Made by a program: the position numbers and the translations under genes
Assembly (NCBI GenBank): GCA_024280115.1
Contig: JAJRQT010000112.1
Span: 1-52,037, forward strand
Reading direction: 5' to 3'
DNA length: 52,037 nt
Origin: Bacteroidota bacterium
Lineage (GTDB): Bacteria > Bacteroidota > Bacteroidia > Cytophagales > Cyclobacteriaceae
Notes under the pieces: generated by a model
Told to the model about the DNA's origin: nothing
What the model saw: only the letters and a program-made list of their open reading frames with translations
The model's database searches: none
In this document: positions 1-8,959 of the stretch, piece by piece
How positions within the stretch are numbered: position 1 is the stretch's first letter
Layout: the number at the start of each line of letters is the position of its first letter

Positions 1-120
1 TCATTATTTTTGGTTCAGAAATGGAAAAGCTAAAAGTTAGTTCGAAATCCATCAGAAATCAGAAAATTAAGAGTGCAATAAAATATTAAAATAATTATAT
101 TGCAAAAACGAGAGATGCGT

Positions 121-432
121 TTTCTTAGTGACACTATATACTGTCCAGTTGCTTCATTGGACCAGGGCGCTGTCCAATTTCTGGTTCTTGCAAATAATTT
201 GCACGTTTCTCTTTTCGGAAAAAATCACCAATGTTGACGCATCATCTACCGGAGAGCCCATACCATGTGCCAAAAGATAGGGAGAGCCCATCACATCCAT
301 AGATTGCTGGTCAATGACCCGACCGCCCTTTTAATCAAAACTTTCTGTTTCTATTAAAACAGCATTAGACTTATTGCAAATCCCAGTATTATACAATAAA
401 AAACCTATCAAAAAGGACAATACACTCCTCAT
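121..432 (-). pseudogene. Relic of an exported FAD-dependent oxidoreductase-like gene (N-terminal part only)
   Basis: The start is intact: ATG at 432, a hydrophobic signal peptide, then a sequence like LIETESFD followed by KGGRVIDQQSMDVMGSPYLL. This resembles, from memory, the N-terminal domain (IEAESF..KGGWVVDQQFMD.MGSPYLLAHG) of large secreted FAD-dependent oxidoreductases of Bacteroidota and Planctomycetes. A TAA at 331-333 interrupts the frame after residue 33. Near 190-205 the frame shifts by one base and continues as RTRNWTAPWSNEATGQYI, the expected next block. Similarity ends near 121, and bases 1-120 show nothing coding. One stop, one frameshift and a missing body make this a dead gene. 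The family call is from recall, but the two-frame continuity is visible directly. Bases 433-609 hold no recognisable feature. Confidence 0.7.
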
Positions 433-609
433 TCTGATATGAATCATTTAACCTATAAGTTTATTTGATATTAAAAATACTTAATAATATTTTTGAATTT
501 CCGGTGAGTCAATATAAAATCACTTATATCTGCGATCTAATCGTTAAGTACTTTCTCAGTTATTTCTTGAATTTCATTTAAAAAATTGTTCTTTTTAATT
601 AACAACAAA

Positions 610-2061
610 TCATTGACGACCAGAATAAATGCTGTCCATTTGAAGCAAGATTTCCTCTTTTAATTTTTCTGCCTTTGCAGCATGTTTTTTTACAGACTGC
701 TTTCCATATTTAATAAAAGCTTGTTCCAGTTCAGGAGAATCCTCAAACATCCCATAGTCTGTTGTCTGTTCCTGCCATGTTTTCAGTTGCTTTCTCATAT
801 TTTCCAGTTCATGAGTATAAGCAGTGTCATTAACCAGATTCATGATTTCAAATGGATCATTAACAATGTCATACAACTCTTCTTCCTGCATGGGCAAAAC
901 CAGGGTTTTATGTGCCGGATCAAGCTGATCCCGAGCTTCAAGAATCGCCAGTAACTGAAATATCGGATGCATGGCCTTCCGGTAGGCAGTTGATGCGCTA
1001 TTTACCGAAAAGTCTTTTTTAAAATTCCGTATATATCTGAATCCCGAACTACGAACGGATCTGCTTTTAAAAAATATTTCCCCTATCCTATCCGAGGCGC
1101 TAAATACATATTCCCTTGCAGCTTCTTTGTTTGGCCCCAGGATCGCCCGGCCCTGCATGGATTCCGGTTTATCAATCCCTGCCATGGACAAGGTGATTGC
1201 CGAAATATCAATTGCACTGATCAATTGTTTATTCAGTGATCCCTTCGGCAAATAAGCATTCCATTCCAGGTTTTCAGGACAATGAATAATCAATGGTATT
1301 TTCAATCCAGAATCATACACGAAGGTTTTTGCACGCGTAAATGGTCTGCCATGATCACTGAAAAAATAAACGATCGTATTTTCTGCCCATCCACGTTTTT
1401 TTAATTCATTTAATACCATTCCTACCTGTCCATCAAGAAGCTGGATGGATTCCAAATACATTGCCCAATCTGTTTTTGCCACCATATGATCAGGATAATA
1501 TGGAGGCAAAGTTACTCTATCAGGATCAATTGTATTTTGAAAGTCTCTTTCAAATGGGCGATGTGTCAATCGAAGATTAACTACTGCGAAAAAAGGTTTC
1601 TCAGGATCAATTTGATTCCATTGGTTGTGATCGTAAGCTGCAAATTCCGATTTAAAAGACCAATCGGTTTTACCTGTCCCCGGTTTATCTGTGATATTGG
1701 CTGTTTGATATCCATTCCTCCTAAATACTTCATTTAATGGCAAAATAGATTCGGGTAACTGGTTCTTAAGCTCATCAGGATACCTCATATGATGGGCATT
1801 AATAGATGTTTGGTACATTCCTGTAGCCAGGGCTGTTCTGCTTGGTGTGCAAACCGGAGCTGTTGTAAACACATTAGTGAATCTTGTCCCATTTTGAGCG
1901 AATGCATCCAATACAGGCGTTTTTACTACGGTATTGCCATAACATCCGAGATCTTGTGAAAGATCCTCCGCCAGAATCCAGAGTATGTTGGGTTTGATTT
2001 TAGTATCAGGTTTGCATGATGTAAAAAGAATAAATATCAAAATGATGAAATTTCTAAACAT
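610..2061 (-). CDS. Formylglycine-type sulfatase, lipoprotein
   Basis: A 483-aa type I sulfatase of the alkaline-phosphatase superfamily that would hydrolyse a sulfate ester (or N-sulfate) on a glycan. The N-terminus is a lipoprotein signal ending in LFTSC, with Cys16 as the lipidation site. The sulfatase signature C-T-P-S-R lies at residues 71-75; Cys71 is expected to become formylglycine by a maturase, which is not in this window. Metal-site motifs are present (ILAEDLSQD near 29-37 and a later SDHG block followed by R-A-K). It is somewhat similar to heparan-sulfatase-like enzymes, but no subfamily or substrate can be assigned. It is last in the locus, 234 bp after the GH9-like gene, so it may have its own promoter; none was recognised. 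Confidence 0.9.
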   Translation of the reverse strand: MFRNFIILIFILFTSCKPDTKIKPNILWILAEDLSQDLGCYGNTVVKTPVLDAFAQNGTRFTNVFTTAPVCTPSRTALATGMYQTSINAHHMRYPDELKNQLPESILPLNEVFRRNGYQTANITDKPGTGKTDWSFKSEFAAYDHNQWNQIDPEKPFFAVVNLRLTHRPFERDFQNTIDPDRVTLPPYYPDHMVAKTDWAMYLESIQLLDGQVGMVLNELKKRGWAENTIVYFFSDHGRPFTRAKTFVYDSGLKIPLIIHCPENLEWNAYLPKGSLNKQLISAIDISAITLSMAGIDKPESMQGRAILGPNKEAAREYVFSASDRIGEIFFKSRSVRSSGFRYIRNFKKDFSVNSASTAYRKAMHPIFQLLAILEARDQLDPAHKTLVLPMQEEELYDIVNDPFEIMNLVNDTAYTHELENMRKQLKTWQEQTTDYGMFEDSPELEQAFIKYGKQSVKKHAAKAEKLKEEILLQMDSIYSGRQ

Positions 2062-2295
2062 GTGAATATCATTTAACCGATTTATATTTATTATAACCAG
2101 ATATAGTATTTGCTAGAAAAATGATAAGACTATTTTATCTTAAAACCTTAATGAATAACAAATTGATGCAAAAACTAATCTGCCTTAATCGCCTCTGTCC
2201 ACTCAATGGTAAACTCTGATTTATGGTAACAATACAAGTTTAAAAAGCTGCCTTCAATGCTAGATATTCAGAATTTTTACAATCCCTCCCTTAAT

Positions 2296-4200
2296 CTACA
2301 ATGTAAATTCCACTTTCTTTTCAAAACCCATATACCCATAGGATATCTTAACTCTTGTTTTTGAAGGAAAATCGAGTTGGAGTTTGCCGGTAAATACTCC
2401 TGAGTTTTTACCGGTTTCGTTTACCTGGATTTTGAATGATTCCTTTTCATCTATTTGTACATCGACCCAGGCAGTTTCTTTTTTATTCCAGTCAAGATTT
2501 AAAGCTGCTTTCAACTGAATATTCACAATATCTCCAATTTTGGGCATAGTGACTTCGTTTTCCATTTTATCATCATACATCTTAATGTCGTGTGAACTCA
2601 GGGTTGAGAAAATAATTGTACTCATCCAGGCTCGATTTGTTACGGCCCACCCTTCGGTAGCATAAGCATAATTGACTCCTTCCGTTCCTGCCATTGGATG
2701 GTACGGGAACATATTATCCAAAGGCGTGCCGTCAAGAGTACCCCTTACCAGACCAAGTTTTCCTAAACCATTAGGATGATCAAAAGGCCATCCCACTTCA
2801 ATTCCGTTCCAATAACCTTTAATGTTAAGTCTTTCAGCGCTTTTGTTACTGTAATGTGCTTCGGCCGGATTTAAGCCAAAAACCTGATTGACCTGTGACC
2901 AACCTGTTGCCCGGAGAAGTGAGTCGTTCAGTAAATAGGCAGCAGCAAACATTGATCCGCCAAGCCCTGTATTACCCAATTCTTTGGTTCTGGGATGAGC
3001 CCATTCTTCTTTACTGTGTTTTCGATATTGCCAGAAATTATTGGTTTTTTCTTTCATATGCTTTGCCCAGGATTCAAGCTTTTCCTTTGTCCCAAAAGGA
3101 GCTTCCTCCGGCGCCACCATTAGAAAAAATGCCAGCGCCTGTGGCGTAATGTGTTCTCCATTTCTGATCCACCACATATGCCTGGGATTGTCAAAATCCC
3201 AGTGATCTATGATATCCTGAGCAGCTATCTTTGCATAGGCCAGGAATTTTTCAGGATTCCCATCTTTTTCATTTTTTTCACACAAATACATCATCAGGTT
3301 TCTGAATACAGACTGCCCAAAAACATTCCCCATTTCATTGAATTCCTGCCAGCCGACATCCACCCACTTCCGGCTTTTCACATAATACCTGGCTACCTGA
3401 TCCCGTTCGTATTCTTCCCATTTGCTCAGACAAGCTCTGCGATATCGCTGATATTGCTCTTCGGGTAAATATGGCTTTAGGAAACTGTGCCATCCGGCAC
3501 ATACAGCTGCCAGTTGATCCAGTGTGTTCTGGTAGTCATACGTTTGCAGTTCCTCACCGGGATGACCTAGGTAATAAGGTCTTGGACCTGTTGGCCCATT
3601 ATAATCGCGATGATGGTAGGCAAATTCTCCATGCCAAAGTATCAGTTTGATTAAATCCGGGGTTTCTGAATCATTAAAATCCTCGTGCCAACGATCAAAT
3701 AATGCTGGATTGGATGCATAGAGCAGCGTTTCATACAGCGCTTCCAGTGTGTAAGCCCCTCCATCTCTGGAAGGGCCCCCTCCAGCAACCTGAGCTTCAT
3801 CCGAGTAAACAGGGTTTTTGCTGCCCCGCACATCGATAAAGAACTGATAAGCCAATCTGGACGAAAGTTTTTCCATCAGGTGATCAGCAATCCAGAATGG
3901 ATAGGATATCCCATGGTCTTCTACTTTTATAATGTATTCTCCTGTTGAAGTGGGATTGAACCTGGAAAAATCTCCGACAAAATTCCGGATGCTACCTGAG
4001 TAAAGACTTTTTGCTTTTTGATTTAATGAATCTTTAGCAAAATAGATTTCAAATGAAACACCATCTATTGCCCCATAACACACAAAGCGTTTGGCCTCAT
4101 TCAAATTGTAACCGGCCTGGTTTACAATTGGGCGAGAGTTTTCCTGAGCCAACAGTAGAGAAAAGATAAAATTTAAAATAATTAAAAAAATAGTTTTCAT
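2296..4200 (-). CDS. GH9-like (six-hairpin) protein with CelD_N-type Ig domain, copy 1
   Basis: A 634-aa protein with a cleavable signal peptide (ending near LLLAQ), so it is periplasmic or secreted. Residues about 24-105 resemble the N-terminal Ig-like domain of GH9 cellulases (PIVNQAGYNLNEAKRF). The middle looks like an alpha/alpha-barrel: a PDLIKLILWHGEF stretch matches the GH9 helix after the base motif, and a C-terminal E516-x5-N522 matches the GH9 catalytic-acid motif NE-x4-NA. The GH9 base motif DAGD is degenerate: D146 is followed by GGAY and the second Asp is missing, and the HHR signature was not found. Residues about 535-634 look like an extra beta domain. It is a paralogue of the next gene upstream, 30 bp away. 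It may be a new hydrolase branch; substrate unknown. Confidence 0.7.
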   Translation of the reverse strand: MKTIFLIILNFIFSLLLAQENSRPIVNQAGYNLNEAKRFVCYGAIDGVSFEIYFAKDSLNQKAKSLYSGSIRNFVGDFSRFNPTSTGEYIIKVEDHGISYPFWIADHLMEKLSSRLAYQFFIDVRGSKNPVYSDEAQVAGGGPSRDGGAYTLEALYETLLYASNPALFDRWHEDFNDSETPDLIKLILWHGEFAYHHRDYNGPTGPRPYYLGHPGEELQTYDYQNTLDQLAAVCAGWHSFLKPYLPEEQYQRYRRACLSKWEEYERDQVARYYVKSRKWVDVGWQEFNEMGNVFGQSVFRNLMMYLCEKNEKDGNPEKFLAYAKIAAQDIIDHWDFDNPRHMWWIRNGEHITPQALAFFLMVAPEEAPFGTKEKLESWAKHMKEKTNNFWQYRKHSKEEWAHPRTKELGNTGLGGSMFAAAYLLNDSLLRATGWSQVNQVFGLNPAEAHYSNKSAERLNIKGYWNGIEVGWPFDHPNGLGKLGLVRGTLDGTPLDNMFPYHPMAGTEGVNYAYATEGWAVTNRAWMSTIIFSTLSSHDIKMYDDKMENEVTMPKIGDIVNIQLKAALNLDWNKKETAWVDVQIDEKESFKIQVNETGKNSGVFTGKLQLDFPSKTRVKISYGYMGFEKKVEFTL

Positions 4201-4230
4201 TTGATTAAAAATTTAAATGTAACATAATAG

Positions 4231-6366
4231 CTATTGTTTGATGTACCTCAAAACCATAGGAGACGATATTCCTTCATGAAAGTTCAGGTATGCCAAACTC
4301 ACATTCCAGTTTGCATTATAGACTGTCCAACCTTCACCATGCCGTGGTTTGCCTAATGGGTTAAAAGGATACATTTCAGATCCTGGTAATGAACACAAAG
4401 CTCCTCTTACCGTTTCTATTCTGGCACAAACATCCATCCTTGGATCGCCATATGGCCATCCTTGCTCAATCCCTTCAAATCCAAGTTTTGGGTGATTGGC
4501 ACAATGAGCATTTGCGGGATTTCTGCCATTGAAGTTATCAAAGTGTGCATAAGCTAATTCCACCAACCGATTTCTGTCAGCACCAGCGTCCATTACCAAG
4601 GCAACTGATAAAGCGCAAGCAGGAAATCCGATCACATTGCCTGCCTCATTATAACCAGGAAGGGTCCAGTTTTCAGCCATATCAAATCTTCGAAAATCCC
4701 ATTCATTATCTGACAACGAAATCATTACAGTTGCCCATTCATGGATTTTTTCAGCTAATCCTTTCGGTGCCTCCTCATGATAATTTAGCTGAAAATGAGC
4801 AAGGCCTGTTATCAATTTATGCTCGCTTATGCGCTGTCCTTTTGTGACTGTTGGGTCATTCCAGTCAATAGAATCAATAATCCATTGCGTTTGATTGATA
4901 GCAGCCTCCATAAACTTATCTGCATCGGGATAATTTTCTCTTTTCGCTACTTCATACATCAACAAATTGGGCATGATCGAGTGTCCCGGACAGTGTCTGC
5001 CTTTTGGATTCCCAATTGTTTTGATGACTTCAAAAAGCCCTGATTTGTCCCACCAGACTAATGTAGAATCAAGCACCATTTGATAAAACTCATCACTCAC
5101 ATATTTTTCAAAAGCCGGATATCCGTAAAGAAAATAGGCGAATTGTTCGATGGTCTGGCTGTGCATCTGCCAACCTAAGGGGTCTCCGGAAGGATCTGCT
5201 GAAATTGGATTGATGAGGTTCCAGCCAATGCCAAAGCGGATGCATTGAATGATGTCCGGAACATTCATCGATTTGGGTGTTGGAAGATCTGTGTAATATG
5301 ATTTTACAGTTTCTATTGCATGCTTGTCGTTAGGCTCTTTGATAGGACTAAACTCAGCGGAAAAAATAAACTCTTTGTCCTTTTCCCAGTTTAATGAAAC
5401 TGGCATTTCTTTAAATTTTTCAGGATTTGATAGATACAAAAGCACCATAGATGGCACTTCGTAGGTGTAATATGTTCCGTCTCGCCAGGCGGTGCCCCCA
5501 TAAGCGGAGGGATGCGAGCCGACCATACTGCGAGCATCATCCATAAAATCGACAGCAGGTTTATACGCCATTTCCTGAATAGCATGCTTTCCTATTACAA
5601 ATGAATATGAATCTGTTTCTTCAAATCCATCTCCTGCAACCCGAATAAAATATTCTTTATTGTAGGCATTAGGTGGATTAAAATCTGTGAAATCACCTTT
5701 CATATTTTTTAATTTCCCTTCAAAAACAACTTTCCCTGTTTCCTTTTCCAAAATGGAAAACGAGAGGTCAGATTGAGCAGTTGGAACTGTAAAATTTTTT
5801 GATGCGTTTAGATTATACGCAACCTGGTTAACGCAAATCCAGTGGTTTTCAGGAAGGAAAGGTTCGGGTTGTTTAACCTCTACCCCTGCTCCAATTTGCG
5901 GGACGTCCTTTCCCCATAATGTAATCTCAGATATAATTACAGTAGCAGAGTTTGGGAAAACTACTCTCACCTGAGGTGATCTTTGGGGTAATTCAAAAAC
6001 TAATCTTACATTATTGGTATAATTGTTTTCAACTACACCTCCTTCAAAGTGGCGCCATTTCCCATCCCTGAAATATTGAAATTCAAATGTCCTGGGGGCG
6101 AAACTATTTTGAGTAAGGAAATAGATATGGGCCCCTCCAATAGAAAAATTTGCATTCAGATCAATACTAACACTTCTATCCAGACATTCCTTAGAGCTTT
6201 TCCAAAAATTTGTCGGATTCACAAAACCATCGGTAATTTTAGAAGTGCCGATATTTGATTCTAAAGGAACAACAGTGACTACCTTGGTCAAGGCATAATT
6301 TAATTGGGCAGTTGCAAATTCAACCGAAGCGATTAATAGCACTGTTCCGATTATTAGCCTTTTCAT
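4231..6366 (-). CDS. GH9-like (six-hairpin) protein with discoidin-like and Ig domains, copy 2
   Basis: 711 aa from the preferred start at 6366, which gives a normal signal peptide (MKRLIIG...EFATA). An upstream in-frame ATG at 6387 would add seven residues, including acidic ones, ahead of it. Domains in order: a discoidin/F5-8-like carbohydrate-binding region (about 25-160), a CelD_N-like Ig domain beginning ICVNQVAYNLNASKNF (about 178-260), then a six-hairpin region. As in copy 1, the GH9 acid motif is kept (E678-G-W-T-V-Y-N684-A), while the DAGD base motif is reduced to D296-G-T-Y. RNPANAH matches the LNPAEAH of copy 1. The two genes are 30 bp apart and probably co-transcribed. The fold is likely; the enzymatic activity and substrate are unproven. 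Confidence 0.7.
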   Translation of the reverse strand: MKRLIIGTVLLIASVEFATAQLNYALTKVVTVVPLESNIGTSKITDGFVNPTNFWKSSKECLDRSVSIDLNANFSIGGAHIYFLTQNSFAPRTFEFQYFRDGKWRHFEGGVVENNYTNNVRLVFELPQRSPQVRVVFPNSATVIISEITLWGKDVPQIGAGVEVKQPEPFLPENHWICVNQVAYNLNASKNFTVPTAQSDLSFSILEKETGKVVFEGKLKNMKGDFTDFNPPNAYNKEYFIRVAGDGFEETDSYSFVIGKHAIQEMAYKPAVDFMDDARSMVGSHPSAYGGTAWRDGTYYTYEVPSMVLLYLSNPEKFKEMPVSLNWEKDKEFIFSAEFSPIKEPNDKHAIETVKSYYTDLPTPKSMNVPDIIQCIRFGIGWNLINPISADPSGDPLGWQMHSQTIEQFAYFLYGYPAFEKYVSDEFYQMVLDSTLVWWDKSGLFEVIKTIGNPKGRHCPGHSIMPNLLMYEVAKRENYPDADKFMEAAINQTQWIIDSIDWNDPTVTKGQRISEHKLITGLAHFQLNYHEEAPKGLAEKIHEWATVMISLSDNEWDFRRFDMAENWTLPGYNEAGNVIGFPACALSVALVMDAGADRNRLVELAYAHFDNFNGRNPANAHCANHPKLGFEGIEQGWPYGDPRMDVCARIETVRGALCSLPGSEMYPFNPLGKPRHGEGWTVYNANWNVSLAYLNFHEGISSPMVLRYIKQ

Positions 6367-6430
6367 AATAAATTTATTGTCTTCCATAATTTTAACTACT
6401 TGTAAAAAGGATGATTAATGAACTATGCTG

Positions 6431-8743
6431 CTATTTAATTACATAATTATGCCCCGGAGTCAATTCAAACTCATAGGCATGACGCACTTTCTGGTAGTTT
6501 AATTCCTTATCAATTGTTTGATCTAAAATAACCAAGCTCTCCCAAACTGGGTTTTCATTTGAAATGGTACTTTTCAATCCCCCGTCTTTCGCATAAAAAA
6601 CCATCTCAGATTTCTGTATTACCGGATATATCCTGCCTTTTAGTTGACCATTTATCTCTTCTATAACAATTCCGGTCCCCCCAACAAAAAGCGGTGCTTT
6701 ATCAAGAGGTATTTGAAAATCATCAAGTGTTACCGGCCCCTGATATTCCTCTCCGGTGTCATAGTCGATCCACTTCCCTTTTGGTAAGTAGATATTTCGT
6801 GAAGTAGCTGTGGCATAGTCTGCCCCATACAATGGTCCCGCCAGCAGCGCCTCTCCAATCATCCATTCATAGCTTCGCCTGATGGTGTCTGCAAGACCAT
6901 ATACACCCTTATCGAGAGGATAGGCTAATGGTAGTGGTGTAAAAGTATATGGAAAACCTGAGTGATAGGCTGCCACAGCATTGCTGTAAATATAAGGATG
7001 CAAACGGTCATGTAACTTTGCTGCCTCGAGACACAGTTCGTTCGTTTTTTCATCAAAGTTCCAGGGGCCATACCCAAATGCCATAGATGGATTGAGTGCA
7101 GCATATTGCGCATAACGGATAAGGTATTTCTTTAGATTCTCTTGAGAACCTTCTCCAAAACGATTAGTTGCCAAGCCTGTGCCACCTACAATGTCCGGAT
7201 ATACATATGGAAATCCTGAAAACCCATATGCCAATCCATTAATTGGCCCTCTGTCCTGAGGTTGATTATAATTGAAATCATTGTATCGATGTATATCGAC
7301 AGGAGATCCAAGATAGTTGTTACGCCCCATGATATATACACCTTTTTCCATCAATACACGATTGATGGGATCTACTAAATCATCTCTCAAAGTTCCTGAG
7401 TGACCAAATAGGTCTTCCTTAAACCCATCAACCCCATAAGCCAACCATTTATCACAAAGCCCAACGTACCAATCAACGGCTCGTGGATTTTGCGAATCCA
7501 ATAAATAAACCGGAACTCTTGGGAAACCGGGGTGCTTTAGGGCAGGCATATCATTTTCATTTTTAATAAAATAGCCATTCTGTATTCCTTCATCTGTAAA
7601 CGGGCCTCCGGGAATAAATGCAATGCGCAAACCAATGGTGAATATCAATCCTTTTTTATGGAAGTATTCAATGAATGCCTTTGGATCAGGATACTTTTCC
7701 TCATCCCACATACCAAAGCTGGTTGTGGCCTGTAGTTTTTTCGTTGCTTCAGATTTTGTTTCAGAATCATAAGGTGTTCCATGTTTATCAAATTCTCCTG
7801 CTCCACTTGGCCAAAACCCTGAACCCACAACCATCCATTTTAGAGGATAACCATAATCCAAATATTGATTGATGTTTTCCGAAACGGTCTTATAGTTGGT
7901 ATTCCATGACAAAGCGCCAAACGCTTCCCAACCAACACCAAACCATTCATACTTAGGCTTGTCCACCCGATATCCTTCAGAATTTCTGGCCTCAAGGTAA
8001 GCTTTGTATATTTCTTTAGGAGAACCCATGAAGTAATAAAAGGCAGTCATCATACTCACACTTTTTGACCCTTGAGCATTCTCTTCATTTGTAATTCTCA
8101 CCAATTTTTCACCTGGTTCCATGTTTACCTCTGCCAACCCCTGCTGTGGAAAAATAGTAAAATTGCTAATCATGCGATGATGGCCACCAGTAAGAGGATC
8201 TACTACAAAATCCTCCAATACAAGATCTTCAGACCCATTACCCGCCGCTGCATGATCGGCCATGCCGTAAGCCGGCCCTAATGGCCCGGTGCGAAGAGTA
8301 ATTTCATATTTTCCAATTTCTTGTGGGGCTACCGATAATTTAATGGCATGGGGCAGTAGTTTCAAGGTAACTGTGACAGTTGAACTATCTGAACAAATCA
8401 CTTCAAATTCTAAAAAATCAACCGCTTTGTTGATTAATTCAGTGTCGACAGCATCATATAATATCTCATGGGTCTTTCCTATTTGTAATCCTGAAACAGG
8501 ATGTGCAGGCGCCAATATGGCGCCATCTGTCTTTTGAAAGCTGTAGCGAAAGCCTTCCTTCTCCAACATAAAACTATATGAATCCAACTCGATTATAAGA
8601 TGATCTTCACTCTCAACGATTTTTTCTTTTTTTTGCGAACAGGAAAAAAACAGGAAAAATACTAAAAAGCAAAGCATATGATTTACATAAGTATGCTGCG
8701 ACTTTATAACGTTATTAAATTTCTTATTATAAATATGGAGCAT
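6431..8743 (-). CDS. GH31 family glycosidase (alpha-glucosidase/alpha-xylosidase-like), lipoprotein
   Basis: A 770-aa retaining glycosidase of family GH31, which releases terminal alpha-linked sugars. A lipoprotein signal ends in FFSC with Cys35, so it is membrane-anchored in the periplasm or on the surface. Residues about 40-260 form the mutarotase-like N-domain, and about 260-580 the TIM barrel. The nucleophile motif is DGFKEDLFGHSG with Asp444; the general acid is Asp517 in PDIVGG. C-terminal beta domains follow (LPKGKWIDYDTGEEYQGP). The start at 8743 is kept because it gives basic residues before the hydrophobic core; Met23 would give a signal without positive charge. It lies 216 bp after the FG-GAP gene and its terminator, so it probably heads its own unit with the GH9-like pair. 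Exact sugar specificity is unknown. Confidence 0.9.
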   Translation of the reverse strand: MLHIYNKKFNNVIKSQHTYVNHMLCFLVFFLFFSCSQKKEKIVESEDHLIIELDSYSFMLEKEGFRYSFQKTDGAILAPAHPVSGLQIGKTHEILYDAVDTELINKAVDFLEFEVICSDSSTVTVTLKLLPHAIKLSVAPQEIGKYEITLRTGPLGPAYGMADHAAAGNGSEDLVLEDFVVDPLTGGHHRMISNFTIFPQQGLAEVNMEPGEKLVRITNEENAQGSKSVSMMTAFYYFMGSPKEIYKAYLEARNSEGYRVDKPKYEWFGVGWEAFGALSWNTNYKTVSENINQYLDYGYPLKWMVVGSGFWPSGAGEFDKHGTPYDSETKSEATKKLQATTSFGMWDEEKYPDPKAFIEYFHKKGLIFTIGLRIAFIPGGPFTDEGIQNGYFIKNENDMPALKHPGFPRVPVYLLDSQNPRAVDWYVGLCDKWLAYGVDGFKEDLFGHSGTLRDDLVDPINRVLMEKGVYIMGRNNYLGSPVDIHRYNDFNYNQPQDRGPINGLAYGFSGFPYVYPDIVGGTGLATNRFGEGSQENLKKYLIRYAQYAALNPSMAFGYGPWNFDEKTNELCLEAAKLHDRLHPYIYSNAVAAYHSGFPYTFTPLPLAYPLDKGVYGLADTIRRSYEWMIGEALLAGPLYGADYATATSRNIYLPKGKWIDYDTGEEYQGPVTLDDFQIPLDKAPLFVGGTGIVIEEINGQLKGRIYPVIQKSEMVFYAKDGGLKSTISNENPVWESLVILDQTIDKELNYQKVRHAYEFELTPGHNYVIK

Positions 8744-8915
8744 AATGAATAGTTTTAAATTTTTCTTCTAATAATTTCTAATCTCAGGCTTGGCCTGTTG
8801 CTTGTAATTAATCAATTTGTTCTAATCTTGCGTATAAACCACATCTTGATAAACTCTTCCCAAAAGGAACTCAATTGTTACCTTGAACCATTACCGAAAA
8901 AAATGATTCAAGAAG

Positions 8916-8944
8916 AAAAAAACCGAATATGAATTTAATCCGGT
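8916..8944 (-). terminator. Rho-independent terminator after the FG-GAP/ASPIC gene
   Basis: On the minus strand a 7-bp stem (ACCGGAT with ATTCGGT, one G-T pair) and a 9-nt loop are followed by six to seven T. It starts 16 bases after the stop of the FG-GAP gene and separates it from the GH31 gene. Confidence 0.65.
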
Positions 8945-8959
8945 ATTCTCAATATAGTC

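Noticed and set aside
540..609. Terminator after the sulfatase gene
   Set aside because: Only a 5-bp A/T-rich stem ahead of the T-run on the minus strand; too weak to call.
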